Below, piece by piece: positions 8,456-19,062 of a DNA stretch of 64,000 bases (position 1 is its first letter; each line of letters starts with the position of its first letter). The DNA is from JBCBRD01 sp039819785 (GTDB lineage: Bacteria; Pseudomonadota; Alphaproteobacteria; Rhizobiales; Hyphomicrobiaceae): NCBI GenBank assembly GCA_039819785.1, contig JBCBRH010000007.1, positions 1-64,000 of the forward strand, given 5' to 3'. Under the pieces are notes generated by a model. The model saw only the letters and a list, made by a program, of their open reading frames with translations, was not told the origin of the DNA and did no database searches. Position numbers and translations under genes: made by a program.

Positions 8456-9952
8456 ATGACGCGCTACATCCTTGCCATCGACCAGGGCACCACCTCATCG
8501 CGGGCCATGCTGTTCGATAAAAACTACCAGATTGTCGGTATCGGCCAACGCGAATTCGCACAGCACTATCCGGCATCAGGCTGGGTCGAGCATGATCCTG
8601 AAGATATCTGGACCAGCGTCGTTGCCACCTGCAAGGAAGCCTTGGCAAAAGCCGATGCCACGATCAGCGATGTTGCTGCGATCGGCATCACGAACCAACG
8701 CGAGACAACGGTCATCTGGGACCGCAAGACGGGCAAGCCGATCCACAATGCGGTCGTCTGGCAGGACCGGCGCACATCCGAGACGACGCGCCGGCTCAAG
8801 GCCGAGGGCAACGAAGACCGTGTGACTGAAAAGACCGGCCTGCTTCTCGACCCCTATTTTTCAGGGTCAAAGGTAGAATGGGTTCTCGACCACGTCGAAG
8901 GGGCGCGTTCTGCTGCCGACAAAGGCGACCTGGCGTTCGGCACGATCGATACCTTTTTGATCTGGCGGCTGACTGGTGGGACCCGCCATGTCACCGATGC
9001 CACGAACGCATGCCGCACGCTGCTGTATGATATCCATCATGGGCGGTGGTCCAGCACAATGTGCAACCTCTTCAATGTGCCGCAATCCATGCTGCCGCAG
9101 GTTCTTGATTCATCTGCAGACTTCGGCATGACAGATGCTGCAGTCTTCGGCGCGTCCGTTCCGATCTATGGTGTTGCCGGTGATCAGCAGGCCGCCACTG
9201 TCGGTCAGGCGTGTTTTTCACCTGGCATGATCAAGTCGACCTACGGGACAGGCTGTTTCGCCGTGCTCAACACTGGTAGCGAGGCCGTCTCGTCTCACAA
9301 CCGCCTGCTGACCACAATCGCCTATCAGATCGACGGCAAAGTGACCTATGCGATCGAGGGCTCGATCTTCGTTGCAGGTGCTGCGGTGCAGTGGCTTCGC
9401 GATGGATTAAAGTGCATTTCGCACGCAGAAGAATCTGGACCGTTGGCGGCGGCTGCCGATGACCGTGCGCCCGTTTATCTGGTGCCGGCTTTTGTTGGGC
9501 TCGGGGCGCCTTATTGGGACCCGGATTGCCGTGGGGCCATCTTTGGTCTTGCACGGGATACGGGACCCAAGGAAATCACGCGCGCGGCTCTTGAAAGTGT
9601 TTGTTTCCAGACGTTTGACCTGCTCGATGCCATGCGGCGCGACTGGACGGACACAGCTGGCACAGTGCTGCGTGTGGATGGTGGAATGGTGGCATCTGAG
9701 TGGACGATGCAGCGTCTGGCCGACATTCTGGCAAAACCTATTGATCGCCCAAAGATGCTTGAGACGACGGCGTTGGGGGCTGCCTATCTGGCGGGCCGGC
9801 ATATGGGTTTTTACGGAGACCTTGAAGAATTCTCCAAGGAATGGGTTGTCGACCGTGAATTCATACCCAGCATGCCTGAGGACGAACGGCTGAGGCGGAT
9901 CAGCGGCTGGCGCGATGCGGTGTCGCGCACGTTGACGCGACCGGCGGCCTGA
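8456..9952 (+). CDS. glpK: Glycerol kinase
   Basis: Phosphorylates glycerol with ATP to sn-glycerol-3-phosphate. The 498-residue protein has the normal length and the FGGY-kinase marks: AIDQGTTSSRAMLFD at the N-terminus, GITNQRETTVIWDRKTG, the STYGTGCFAVLNTG stretch in the middle, and the second signature near residues 360-380 (GLARDTGPKEITRAALE), then VDGGMVASEWTMQ. A GGGAAGA lies upstream of the ATG. No facilitator gene (glpF) is adjacent, so glycerol must enter by diffusion or an unlinked channel, or arise inside the cell. The glucosylglycerol hydrolase at 19-21.5 kb would be such an internal source. GlgX begins 52 bp downstream, so readthrough into the glycogen genes is possible. Confidence 0.97.
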   Translation: MTRYILAIDQGTTSSRAMLFDKNYQIVGIGQREFAQHYPASGWVEHDPEDIWTSVVATCKEALAKADATISDVAAIGITNQRETTVIWDRKTGKPIHNAVVWQDRRTSETTRRLKAEGNEDRVTEKTGLLLDPYFSGSKVEWVLDHVEGARSAADKGDLAFGTIDTFLIWRLTGGTRHVTDATNACRTLLYDIHHGRWSSTMCNLFNVPQSMLPQVLDSSADFGMTDAAVFGASVPIYGVAGDQQAATVGQACFSPGMIKSTYGTGCFAVLNTGSEAVSSHNRLLTTIAYQIDGKVTYAIEGSIFVAGAAVQWLRDGLKCISHAEESGPLAAAADDRAPVYLVPAFVGLGAPYWDPDCRGAIFGLARDTGPKEITRAALESVCFQTFDLLDAMRRDWTDTAGTVLRVDGGMVASEWTMQRLADILAKPIDRPKMLETTALGAAYLAGRHMGFYGDLEEFSKEWVVDREFIPSMPEDERLRRISGWRDAVSRTLTRPAA

Positions 9953-10004
9953 CGCGAACCAAGTCGAAGCCAGTCATGGTTGTGGGAGAGAGGGCCAAGG
10001 GCGT

Positions 10005-12077
10005 TTGCAATACGAAATACGCAGTCGTGGGATCGAGCGTGCGGAACTTGGCGCGAAGTTGCTCGACGATGGCGTACACTTTGCTGTTTTTTCTGAACAT
10101 GCCGAGCGCATCGACGTTTGCCTGTTTGACGAGGCTGATCGGGAGTTTCAGCGGCTGGCGCTTCCCGAACGGATCGGTCACGTCTGGCAGGGCTTCGTCC
10201 CTCATCTCAGACCCGGTGCGCGTTATGGCTTGAGGGCGCATGGCCCGATGGACCCATCCCAAGGCCACCGGTTCAATTCCCATAAACTGCTGCTGGACCC
10301 GTACGCGACCATCATCTCTGGGCCGGTCACGCATGATGCCTCGTTGATGGCGAGCAACAACCGCAACAGTGAAGCTTTCATGCCCAAGGCGGTTGTGCCC
10401 GATGCAGGCGAGACATTCGATTGGGGGGATGATGCGCCACCCGCGCGGCCCTTCTCGCAAAGCGTAGTCTACGAGGCACACGTCAAGGGGCTGACCAAGC
10501 AGCATCCATCAATTGCCGCTGAAATCCAGGGGACCTACGACGCGCTGGCCCATCCCGCCATGCTGGAGCATTACGCGGCCTTGGGAATTAAGGCCATCGA
10601 GCTGTTGCCCATCCATGCGTTCATCGACGATGCCTTCTTGCTGAAGCGCGGGCTTCGAAACTACTGGGGTTACAACACGCTCAGCTTTTTTGCGCCCGAA
10701 CTCCGCTACGTTGGCCCGGGCGGCGTCAACGGCTTGAAGCAGGCGATCAAGACGCTGCATGCGCACGGCATCGAGGTGATCCTGGATGTCGTTTACAATC
10801 ACACCGCGGAAGGCGGCGCGAAGGGGCTCCATCTAAGTTTGAAGGGGCTTGATAACCGCTCCTATTACCGTGCGGATCGCGCTGACTTGTCGGTTTACGT
10901 CAACGACACAGGTTGCGGGAACACCTTGAATACGGAACACCCTTTCGTCATGCGCATGGTGCTCGACAGTCTTCGGCATTGGGTTGAAGACTTTCATGTC
11001 GACGGTTTCCGGTTTGATCTGGCGCCTGTCCTCGGCCGTGAGGCGCACGGCTTTGATTGCAACAGCGGTTTCTTGCGCGCCTTAATGCAGGACCCGGTGC
11101 TTTCGAAGGTCAAGCTGATCGCAGAGCCATGGGACATAGGTCCAGGCGGCTATCAATTGGGCGCGTTTCCCGCCGGTTTTGCTGAATGGAACGACAGGTT
11201 TCGCGATGACGTCCGAAAATTCTGGCGCAAAGACAAAGGCTCTGCGGCAGGGTTTGCTGGTCGTCTGGCAGGCTCCGCAGACGTCTTCGACCACGATGGC
11301 CGTCAGACCTGGGCGTCGATCAACTTCGTAACGGCGCACGATGGGTTTACGCTCATGGACGTGGTGCGCTACGCCAAAAAACATAATCAGGACAATCACG
11401 AAGGCAACCGCGACGGGCACAACGGGAACTACTCAGCGAACTTCGGTGTGGAAGGCCCGACGGACGACGCCGACATCCGCGTGGCACGCGATCGACGCCG
11501 CCGCAACCTGTTCGCCAGCCTCTTGCTTGCACAAGGTACGCCCATGGTGCTTGCTGGCGATGAGCTTGGGCAGACCCAGCGCGGCAACAACAACGGATAT
11601 TGCCAGGACAACGATTTGACGTGGCTGGACTGGGCGTCGGCGGACAAGGCGTTTCTCTCATTTGCTCAGCATGTCATTGCCCTGCGCGCCGCACAGCCAA
11701 ACCTGCGCCAACCCATTTTTCTGCACGGTGAACCGCGTCCTCAGGATGGGTTGCAGGACATCTTGTGGATGGCCTTTGAGGGGGAGGAACTTGATTGGGA
11801 CAATCCCTCGTTCAATCGTTTCGCAGTCCATATTCGGCGGGCGGCTGCGGCTCAGCCCATTCGCAACGAACCAGACGATCTGGTGCTTGCAATCAATGCG
11901 GGCTCACATGCTGCTTCGTTGCGTTTGCCAGCGTCGACCGGGAAGGCCCAGTGGTCCTTGTTGCTCAACACGGCGGTTACACTTCAAAAGCACCCGGTTT
12001 CTCTCAAGAGTTCCTTGACTGACATTGCAGCCGACAGCGTCTGCGTTTTTGCAGCCCAGCAGGTGGGCCAGAGATGA
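10005..12077 (+). CDS. glgX: Glycogen debranching enzyme (GH13_11)
   Basis: Hydrolyses alpha-1,6 branches of phosphorylase-trimmed glycogen. The 690-residue protein has an N-terminal CBM48 domain (GVHFAVFSEHAERIDVCLFD) and a GH13 barrel with all four conserved regions: DVVYNHTAEG, GFRFDLAPVLG (nucleophile Asp), IAEPWD (acid/base Glu) and FVTAHDGF. The start is a TTG at 10005, behind a purine-rich GGGAGAGAGGG at 9984-9994; no ATG exists in this frame near the expected N-terminus. The stop overlaps the malQ start (ATGA), giving translational coupling. It is the first of four carbohydrate genes glgX-malQ-glgP-glgB on the same strand. Confidence 0.95.
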   Translation: MQYEIRSRGIERAELGAKLLDDGVHFAVFSEHAERIDVCLFDEADREFQRLALPERIGHVWQGFVPHLRPGARYGLRAHGPMDPSQGHRFNSHKLLLDPYATIISGPVTHDASLMASNNRNSEAFMPKAVVPDAGETFDWGDDAPPARPFSQSVVYEAHVKGLTKQHPSIAAEIQGTYDALAHPAMLEHYAALGIKAIELLPIHAFIDDAFLLKRGLRNYWGYNTLSFFAPELRYVGPGGVNGLKQAIKTLHAHGIEVILDVVYNHTAEGGAKGLHLSLKGLDNRSYYRADRADLSVYVNDTGCGNTLNTEHPFVMRMVLDSLRHWVEDFHVDGFRFDLAPVLGREAHGFDCNSGFLRALMQDPVLSKVKLIAEPWDIGPGGYQLGAFPAGFAEWNDRFRDDVRKFWRKDKGSAAGFAGRLAGSADVFDHDGRQTWASINFVTAHDGFTLMDVVRYAKKHNQDNHEGNRDGHNGNYSANFGVEGPTDDADIRVARDRRRRNLFASLLLAQGTPMVLAGDELGQTQRGNNNGYCQDNDLTWLDWASADKAFLSFAQHVIALRAAQPNLRQPIFLHGEPRPQDGLQDILWMAFEGEELDWDNPSFNRFAVHIRRAAAAQPIRNEPDDLVLAINAGSHAASLRLPASTGKAQWSLLLNTAVTLQKHPVSLKSSLTDIAADSVCVFAAQQVGQR

Positions 12078-14164
12078 CCACGGCCCCCCTCTTCGCGCTT
12101 GCTGAGCAGGTGGGCATTGTGCCCGCCTACCATGACTTCGACGGACGCGAGCATGTCGCAGGCCGCGAGACGGTTGAGGCCCTCTTAACGGCCATGGGCT
12201 TTGCAACCGATGAAGCAAGCGTGCGCGATCTGATCGCAGCTCATGACGCGGAACAGGCGGCGCGATATGTGCCGCCCGATATCGTCATTACAGCTGAGAC
12301 GGCAACCGAATTGCCGCTGATGCGCCCTGCTGATCAACTTGCCGCTGACATGGACGAGGAAGCCAAAGTCGATCTGATTTGCGAAGACGGTCGGACGCTT
12401 TCTTGTGGTCTCGGTTCTACGCCTGCTGGTGTTATGATCCGGCTGCCGGAGCTTCCAATTGGTTACCACCGCTTGACCCACGGAGGGTTCGACAGCCTCG
12501 TCATTTCTGCTCCAACAATTGCACCGGCCCTGCACGATCTGACGGGGATGAAACGAGGCTGGGGTGTGATGGCGTCGCTTTACGGTCTGCGGTCTTCCCG
12601 CAATGCCGGGCTTGGCGATTTCGCAGACTTGGCGGACTTTGCGCGCGCGGCGGCCAACGAGGGTGCGGCGTTCATCGGCTTGAATCCGGTTCATGCTCTT
12701 GGGACGTCAGCGGATCACCACAGCCCTTATTCGCCGTCGCACCGTGGGTTTCTCAATTCGCGCCTGATCGCGGTTGATCAGGTTCCCGAGGTCATCGCCT
12801 CTCAAAATGCGCAACGGCTGCTTCAGACCTCCGAACCGGTGCTTGAAAACCTGCGCAATTCAGACCTGATCCAGCATGCTGATGTGACCCAGGTTAAGTC
12901 TGACATCCTGCGCGCGGCCTTCGACGACTTTGATCAAGAACCGGCCGACGGCCCCCGGCACTGCGCTTTCAGCGCCTACATGCGCGAAGGCGGTGCCACG
13001 TTGAGACATTTCTGCATCTTCGAGACGATCTCGGAGCATCACGGCTCGGATTGGCTGGCATGGCCCGAGGCATTCCAGGATGCGGGCAGCCAAGCGACCC
13101 AGTCGTTTGCGGAAACGCATGACCGCGATGTTCGCTTTCATGCCTATCTGCAATGGATCGCCGAGACCCAACTTGCCAAGGCACAAGACACCGCGACGTC
13201 GGCTGGCATGAGCCTCGGTCTTTATCTCGACCTGGCGGTTGGCGTGCGGCCGTGTGGCGCTGAAACGTGGGCTGGGGAACGGGTCTTTGCCAGGGGGGTG
13301 TCGCTTGGCGCTCCGCCGGATGCGTTCAGCTCGACCGGGCAGATTTGGCAACTGGCGCCGTTCAACCCCGCGACACTGAAAGGTGCAAGATACCGGCCGT
13401 TTATCGACACGATCCGTACTTTGCTGTGTCATGCAGGAATGATCCGGATTGATCATGCGATTGGTTTGATGCGGTGTTTCTGGATACCGGACAGAGCTGC
13501 ATCTGCCCGCGTTCCTGGCGCTTATGTGACCTATCCGTTTGATGTTCTTCTCGCGATCCTCCGTGTTGAGGCGCAGCGCGCCAACGCTCTCATCATCGCC
13601 GAAGACCTGGGGCTTGTTCCTGCAAATCTGCGCGAAGCGCTTGGCGATGCGGGTCTTTACCGGTGCTCGGTCATGCAATTTGAACGCTCGCATGAGGATG
13701 TCTACCGGGCGCCAAGCGCCTATCCGAAGCGCGCGCTCGCAAGTTTTGCAACGCATGATACGCCGACCGTTGCAGGGTTCTGGCATGGCCGCGATATAGA
13801 TGAACGGACCCGGGTCGGTGATCTCGTCGGCGATGCGATAGAACATCAGCGCGCCACGCGTAGACATCACTGCCATCAACTGGCGGAAATGGCTGGGCTG
13901 TCCGATGGGCCCCACTCCGACAACGATGTGTGTATGGCTGTCCACACCGCACTGGCGGACTGTTCGTCCGATTTGGTCGCCGTCCAATTCGATGACATTA
14001 TCTGTACGCACATGCAGCCCAACCTGCCGGGCACGACACACGAGTACCCAAACTGGCAATTGAAATATGACACCGATGTTGCTTCCTTGACCGATGACGC
14101 CCGGCTGAAGGGGACAGGGGCAATCATGAGGAACGCAGGCCGCTGCAAACGTGTTCTGGGTTAA
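12074..14164 (+). CDS. malQ: 4-alpha-glucanotransferase (amylomaltase, GH77)
   Basis: Transfers maltodextrin segments between chains and releases glucose, recycling the short oligosaccharides left by GlgP and GlgX. The 696-residue protein resembles E. coli-type MalQ with an extra N-terminal domain of about 150 residues before the barrel. GH77 marks include GDFADLADFARAAANEGAAF, GLNPVHALG, the catalytic GMIRIDHAIGLMRCFWIP (nucleophile Asp), IIAEDLG (acid/base Glu) and ATHDTPTVAGFW. The ATG overlaps the glgX stop. Oddly, a 399-residue frame is open on the opposite strand here; this is a by-product of codon use and not a gene. Confidence 0.95.
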   Translation: MTTAPLFALAEQVGIVPAYHDFDGREHVAGRETVEALLTAMGFATDEASVRDLIAAHDAEQAARYVPPDIVITAETATELPLMRPADQLAADMDEEAKVDLICEDGRTLSCGLGSTPAGVMIRLPELPIGYHRLTHGGFDSLVISAPTIAPALHDLTGMKRGWGVMASLYGLRSSRNAGLGDFADLADFARAAANEGAAFIGLNPVHALGTSADHHSPYSPSHRGFLNSRLIAVDQVPEVIASQNAQRLLQTSEPVLENLRNSDLIQHADVTQVKSDILRAAFDDFDQEPADGPRHCAFSAYMREGGATLRHFCIFETISEHHGSDWLAWPEAFQDAGSQATQSFAETHDRDVRFHAYLQWIAETQLAKAQDTATSAGMSLGLYLDLAVGVRPCGAETWAGERVFARGVSLGAPPDAFSSTGQIWQLAPFNPATLKGARYRPFIDTIRTLLCHAGMIRIDHAIGLMRCFWIPDRAASARVPGAYVTYPFDVLLAILRVEAQRANALIIAEDLGLVPANLREALGDAGLYRCSVMQFERSHEDVYRAPSAYPKRALASFATHDTPTVAGFWHGRDIDERTRVGDLVGDAIEHQRATRRHHCHQLAEMAGLSDGPHSDNDVCMAVHTALADCSSDLVAVQFDDIICTHMQPNLPGTTHEYPNWQLKYDTDVASLTDDARLKGTGAIMRNAGRCKRVLG

Positions 14165-14401
14165 ACTGCTGGAGGGGCAGCGGCCAAAGGCGTTACGTCT
14201 CTGGGTTATGGTATGGGTCGATTGTGTAAGGCCCTGATCGATCTACGGCATCAATATGTCGGCTGGCACACTCCGCCGTGAAACGTCGCACCGACGCGAC
14301 GCACGGTGAAAACTCTCTTAAATTCGAGGGCCCGGCGCGGGGGGACATTCATCCTATCGCCTACCTCAGTCATTCGGTGCGTTGGACCTGCAAAGGACAC
14401 T

Positions 14402-16822
14402 ATGAACGAGCACTTCAAACCTTCATCGCCTCGCGCTCCACAACTGAGTGCCTCGATCCAGCATCACCTCAAATTTACGGTGGGTGAACCAGCCGAGTCC
14501 GCAAGCTTGTCACACTGGCGGTTTGCATTGTCCTATGCGATCCGGGATCTGATCGTCGCGCCCTGGTTTGAGAGTGAACGGCGTGTGCTCGCGGAAAAGC
14601 GCAAGCGGGTCTACTACCTCTCGATGGAGTTCCTGATAGGGCGGCTTCTTGAAGACGCTGTTGTCAATCTTGGCCTTGAAGACGAGACGCGTTTGGCTCT
14701 GGAAGATGTCGGGCTCGACTACGCCGACGTCATTGGTGATGAACCTGATGCGGCTCTGGGCAACGGCGGACTGGGCCGTCTGGCGGCCTGCTTCCTAGAT
14801 AGTATGTCGACGCTTGGCATTCCTGCCTTTGGTTATGGCATCCGTTACAACCATGGGCTCTTCAAGCAGCGGTTTGCGGATGGGTGGCAGATTGAAGAGG
14901 CGGAAGACTGGCTAAACCAAGGGCACGTGTGGGAACTGCGCCGGACACAGGCCGCGATCCCCATCGGCTTTGGCGGCCACGTGACGGCAGGCGAAGGCGA
15001 TGCGCATGTCTGGCATCCGTCTGAAACGGTTCTCGCGTCTGCCTATGATACGCCATCTCCAGGGTGGCGCGGCGTCTGGGTGAACACGCTGCGCCTCTGG
15101 TCGGCACACTCGACTGTCGTGTTTGACCTTGAGCCGTTTAATCGCGGCGATTTCCTTGGTGCTGCAAAATCAAACGTCCTCGCTGAAACCATTTCGCGCG
15201 TTCTGTATCCAGACGACACGACGGTTGAAGGTAAACGCCTACGACTGAAGCAGGAATTCTTCTTTACTGCTGCATCTCTACGGGATCTTGTGACGCGATT
15301 CCTAAAGCATAACGACGACTTGCGCGCCTTGCCGGACAAGGTCGCCATCCAGCTTAATGACACACACCCGGCAATCGCCGGGCCCGAACTGATCCGCATC
15401 CTGGTTGATGACCATGGTGTGCCGTTTGATGATGCCTTGGATCTCGCACGGCAAACGCTGCATTACACGAACCACACATTGATGCCGGAAGCCCTGGAGA
15501 AGTGGCCGACGGACCTGATGGCGGAGATTTTGCCCCGCCATCTCCAACTCATCGAGCGGATCGATGCTCACCATTCGGGTGAAGTCTCAGCTGCCGGGCA
15601 TACCCGCTCACAGGCTGCGGCGGCCGTCACGGACGGCGTCGTTCAGATGGGCAATCTGGCGTTCATCACTGCGAGCAACGTCAATGGCGTGTCGCGCTTG
15701 CATACGGATCTCATGCGCGAGACCGTGTTTGCAGAGCTCAATACCCTGCACCCGGGGCGGATCAGCAGCCAGACGAATGGCGTGACCCCACGGCGCTGGC
15801 TGCGGAGCTGTAATACTGGTCTGAGCGCTCTTTTGACCGATAGCATTGGAGAGGGCTGGGAGACCGATCTCGATCGGCTCAACGACCTGAAACCGTTTGC
15901 AGATGACGCTGCATTTCGTGAAAAATTCGATGCCGCCAAGCGGGCCAACAAGGAACGACTGGCCGCTTACCTGCAAGCCAAGACCGGACACATCCTCGAT
16001 CCCGATGCGATGTTTGATATCCAGATCAAACGTATTCACGAATATAAGCGTCAGCTTATGAACGTGCTGGAGGCGGCCGCACTGTGGAATGAGATGCGCC
16101 GTGATCCTGATAAAGACTGGCCGGCGCGTGTCCGCATTTTTGGCGGTAAGGCTGCTCCTGGCTATGAGATGGCCAAGCTGATCATCAAACTGATCAACGA
16201 CATCAGGCAGGTCATCAATGCCGATCCGGAAACAAAGGGCCGGTTGAAGATTGTCTATCCGCCCAACTACAATGTTTCCATGGCTGAGATGCTGATCCCG
16301 GCCGCCAATCTTTCAGAGCAGATTTCCACAGCAGGTATGGAAGCATCTGGCACGGGCAACATGAAGTTTGCCATGAATGGCGCGTTGACCATTGGGACGC
16401 TGGATGGTGCGAACGTGGAAATGCGCGACCATATCGGCGCTGAAAACATCTTCATTTTCGGCAAGACCGCCAGCGACGTCGAACGTACCCGTGCCGAGGG
16501 CTATAGTCCGTCGGCTGCCATCGAAGCCAGTCCACGCTTAAAGGAAGTCGTCGAGCAGATTGAAACCGGTGTGTTCTCGCCGGACGACCCCGCCCGCTTC
16601 CATTCACTCGCCGACAACCTGCGCCATCACGACTGGTTCATGGTGGCAGCCGACTTCCAGGCGTATTACGATGAGCAGCGAATTGTCGACGCGGCCTGGG
16701 CCGACCAAGCCGACTGGGTGCGGCGCGCCGTGCTCAATACAGCTTCAATGGGTTGGTTTTCATCTGATCGCACAATCCGCGGCTATGCCGATGAGATCTG
16801 GCACACCCAGTCGGCGCTCTAG
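14402..16822 (+). CDS. glgP: Glycogen/maltodextrin phosphorylase
   Basis: Releases glucose-1-phosphate from the non-reducing ends of glycogen with the help of pyridoxal phosphate. The ATG at 14402 (MNEHFKPSSP), behind AAAGGAC, gives an 806-residue protein of normal length; a start at 14306 would add 32 residues of unrelated sequence. GT35 marks are YYLSMEFLIGRLL, ALGNGGLGRLAACFLDS, GYGIRYNHG, NDTHPA, and the PLP-lysine signature EASGTGNMKFAMNG around residue 660. It lies 237 bp behind malQ and 27 bp ahead of glgB, so it may have its own promoter. Glucose-1-phosphate from this enzyme could be turned into ADP-glucose for GG synthesis by enzymes not found in this window. Confidence 0.96.
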   Translation: MNEHFKPSSPRAPQLSASIQHHLKFTVGEPAESASLSHWRFALSYAIRDLIVAPWFESERRVLAEKRKRVYYLSMEFLIGRLLEDAVVNLGLEDETRLALEDVGLDYADVIGDEPDAALGNGGLGRLAACFLDSMSTLGIPAFGYGIRYNHGLFKQRFADGWQIEEAEDWLNQGHVWELRRTQAAIPIGFGGHVTAGEGDAHVWHPSETVLASAYDTPSPGWRGVWVNTLRLWSAHSTVVFDLEPFNRGDFLGAAKSNVLAETISRVLYPDDTTVEGKRLRLKQEFFFTAASLRDLVTRFLKHNDDLRALPDKVAIQLNDTHPAIAGPELIRILVDDHGVPFDDALDLARQTLHYTNHTLMPEALEKWPTDLMAEILPRHLQLIERIDAHHSGEVSAAGHTRSQAAAAVTDGVVQMGNLAFITASNVNGVSRLHTDLMRETVFAELNTLHPGRISSQTNGVTPRRWLRSCNTGLSALLTDSIGEGWETDLDRLNDLKPFADDAAFREKFDAAKRANKERLAAYLQAKTGHILDPDAMFDIQIKRIHEYKRQLMNVLEAAALWNEMRRDPDKDWPARVRIFGGKAAPGYEMAKLIIKLINDIRQVINADPETKGRLKIVYPPNYNVSMAEMLIPAANLSEQISTAGMEASGTGNMKFAMNGALTIGTLDGANVEMRDHIGAENIFIFGKTASDVERTRAEGYSPSAAIEASPRLKEVVEQIETGVFSPDDPARFHSLADNLRHHDWFMVAADFQAYYDEQRIVDAAWADQADWVRRAVLNTASMGWFSSDRTIRGYADEIWHTQSAL

Positions 16823-16849
16823 AAACGTCCAACATGTTAGCGAGGTCTC

Positions 16850-19060
16850 GTGACTGTAACGAAGGCGACGCTCACCGCGCATGATATCGATGCGATTGTC
16901 ACCGGCAAGGACGGAGACCTTTTCTCCAAGCTGGGTATACATGAGGCCGGGACTGGGTATGTGCTGCGGGCCTTCGTTCCTGGTGCCACTACCCTTGATG
17001 TTGTCACTGCCGCACCGAACGATGTGACGACAGCTCTGGAACAGGTTCATCCTGAGGGGCTTTTCGAGGCCCATTTCGCTGTCGCGCCGCAAGCATACAT
17101 CTTGCGCGCGACCAACAGCCAAGCCACATGGTTGGTTGAGGATCCTTATCGCTTTGGGCCGGTCTTCGGCAGTTGGGATGAGCACTTGTTTGCAGAAGGC
17201 ACACATGAGCAGCTTTGGAACATGCTGGGTGCACACCCCTGCCAACACGAAGGCGCGGATGGCGTTCGGTTTGCGGTCTGGGCGCCGAATGCTCAGCGGG
17301 TTTCGGTCGTCGGTGGCTTCAACGACTGGGACGGGCGAAAGCACGTCATGCGGGCGCGCGGAGCAACCGGTGTATGGGAGCTGTTCGTGCCCGGCTTGGC
17401 CGAAGGCGAAGCCTACAAGTATGAAATCAAAGCTGCTGACGGCACGCTCTTACCACTGAAGGCCGATCCTGTTGCGTTCGGATCAGAACACCCGCCAAAA
17501 CAGGCCTCGATCGTTCGCGATCTTCGCCGATATGGCTGGTACGACGACGCCTGGATGACAACGCGGGCCGCTCGGCATTCCAGTACGCAGCCGATTTCGA
17601 TTTATGAAGTGCATCTGTCCAGTTGGCGACGCCGGTCCAACGAGGGGAACCGGCCGTTATCGTACCATGAACTTGCGCGTGAACTGATCCCCTACGTCAA
17701 GGACCTTGGTTTTACACACATTGAGGTGCTACCGATTTCTGAGTATCCGTTTGACGGGTCTTGGGGCTATCAGCCGACGGGCATGTTTGCGCCAACCATT
17801 CGCCACGGGACAGCTGATGAATTCCGGAGCTTTGTGGAAGCCTGTCACGATGCCGATCTTGGTCTGATCCTTGACTGGGTTCCTGGTCACTTTCCGGCTG
17901 ATGACCACGGCCTGGCGAAGTTCGACGGAACCGCACTTTACGAGTATGCCGATCCGCGGGAAGGCTTCCACCAGGATTGGAATACGCTGATCTACAATTA
18001 TGGTCGGCGCGAAGTGTTGAATTTTCTCGTGGCCAATGCGCGGTATTGGCTGAAGGAATTTCACATTGATGGGCTGCGGGTCGATGCCGTCGCGTCCATG
18101 CTTTACCGCGATTACAGCCGAAAACCCGGAGAGTGGGTTCCGAATATCCACGGCGGTCGCGAAAACCTCGAAGCAATTGCTTTTCTTCAGCGGATGAACA
18201 CGGAAGTCTACGGGCAAGACGCATCCATCATGACCATCGCTGAAGAGTCCACCGCGTTCCCAGGTGTAACCCGTCCCGTCCACCATGATGGCCTGGGGTT
18301 TGGCTTCAAGTGGAATATGGGGTGGATGCACGACACGCTGGAATACATGAAGGCCGACCCTATTTATCGCCGGCATGAGCACGGAAAAATCACGTTTGGT
18401 TTGCACTACGCCTTTTCGGAGAACTTTGTGCTGCCGCTCAGTCACGATGAAGTGGTGCATGGCAAGGGGTCCCTCATCGGCAAAATGCCGGGATCGGACG
18501 CCGATAAATTTGCTAACCTTCGAGCTTACTACGCGCTGATGTGGGCGCACCCGGGCAAGAAGCTTTTGTTCATGGGCGGTGAAATTGCCCAGCGCAGCGA
18601 ATGGAACCACGACGCCACGGTGGTCTGGGACCATCTGAACGACCCAAAGCATGCGGGCATCCAAAGTTTGGTTCGAGACCTCAATGCGATTTACCGGCAG
18701 ATGCCTGCGCTTCACCAGCGCGACGTTCGCGAAGATGGTTTCGAATGGCTTGAGATTGAAGCGGCTGATGAAAGCGTTTTCGCTTGGCTCCGGCGTGGCG
18801 AAGACGGTGCGGCCCCGGTCGTTTGCATTTTCAATATGACGCCGATTGAGCGTACGGGTTGGACGCTGGGTGTGCCTCATGCTGGTGTCTGGCGCGAACG
18901 GTTGAACTCAGATGCCGCCATCTACGGTGGCGGCAATCGTGGCAATATGGGTGGCGTTGCGTCCGAGCCTGTGCCGACCAAAGGCCAGCCGCATTGCATC
19001 ACCTTGACCCTGCCGCCACTCACCGGGCTGTACTTCAGTCTTGATGAGGGGACAGGCTGA
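16850..19060 (+). CDS. glgB: 1,4-alpha-glucan branching enzyme (GH13_9)
   Basis: Introduces alpha-1,6 branches into linear glucan during glycogen formation. The 736-residue protein starts with a GTG 27 bp after glgP, behind a GCGAGGT stretch. It has the two N-terminal beta domains of long GlgB proteins, the second with GVRFAVWAPNAQRVSVVGGFNDW (CBM48) near residue 140, then a GH13 barrel with DWVPGHFPADDHGL, GLRVDAVASMLYRDYSR (nucleophile Asp), IAEESTAFPGV (acid/base Glu) and LPLSHDEVVHGKGS. The glycogen synthase and ADP-glucose pyrophosphorylase genes (glgA, glgC) that usually accompany glgB are absent here. Confidence 0.97.
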   Translation: MTVTKATLTAHDIDAIVTGKDGDLFSKLGIHEAGTGYVLRAFVPGATTLDVVTAAPNDVTTALEQVHPEGLFEAHFAVAPQAYILRATNSQATWLVEDPYRFGPVFGSWDEHLFAEGTHEQLWNMLGAHPCQHEGADGVRFAVWAPNAQRVSVVGGFNDWDGRKHVMRARGATGVWELFVPGLAEGEAYKYEIKAADGTLLPLKADPVAFGSEHPPKQASIVRDLRRYGWYDDAWMTTRAARHSSTQPISIYEVHLSSWRRRSNEGNRPLSYHELARELIPYVKDLGFTHIEVLPISEYPFDGSWGYQPTGMFAPTIRHGTADEFRSFVEACHDADLGLILDWVPGHFPADDHGLAKFDGTALYEYADPREGFHQDWNTLIYNYGRREVLNFLVANARYWLKEFHIDGLRVDAVASMLYRDYSRKPGEWVPNIHGGRENLEAIAFLQRMNTEVYGQDASIMTIAEESTAFPGVTRPVHHDGLGFGFKWNMGWMHDTLEYMKADPIYRRHEHGKITFGLHYAFSENFVLPLSHDEVVHGKGSLIGKMPGSDADKFANLRAYYALMWAHPGKKLLFMGGEIAQRSEWNHDATVVWDHLNDPKHAGIQSLVRDLNAIYRQMPALHQRDVREDGFEWLEIEAADESVFAWLRRGEDGAAPVVCIFNMTPIERTGWTLGVPHAGVWRERLNSDAAIYGGGNRGNMGGVASEPVPTKGQPHCITLTLPPLTGLYFSLDEGTG

Positions 19061-19062
19061 TT

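Noticed and set aside
12860..14059. A 399-codon open frame on the minus strand
   Set aside because: It lies entirely antisense to malQ, which has clear GH77 motifs; the opposite frame has no recognisable family and a composition typical of antisense GC-rich codons.
17729..18880. A 383-codon open frame on the minus strand
   Set aside because: Fully antisense to the catalytic part of glgB; no family resemblance.
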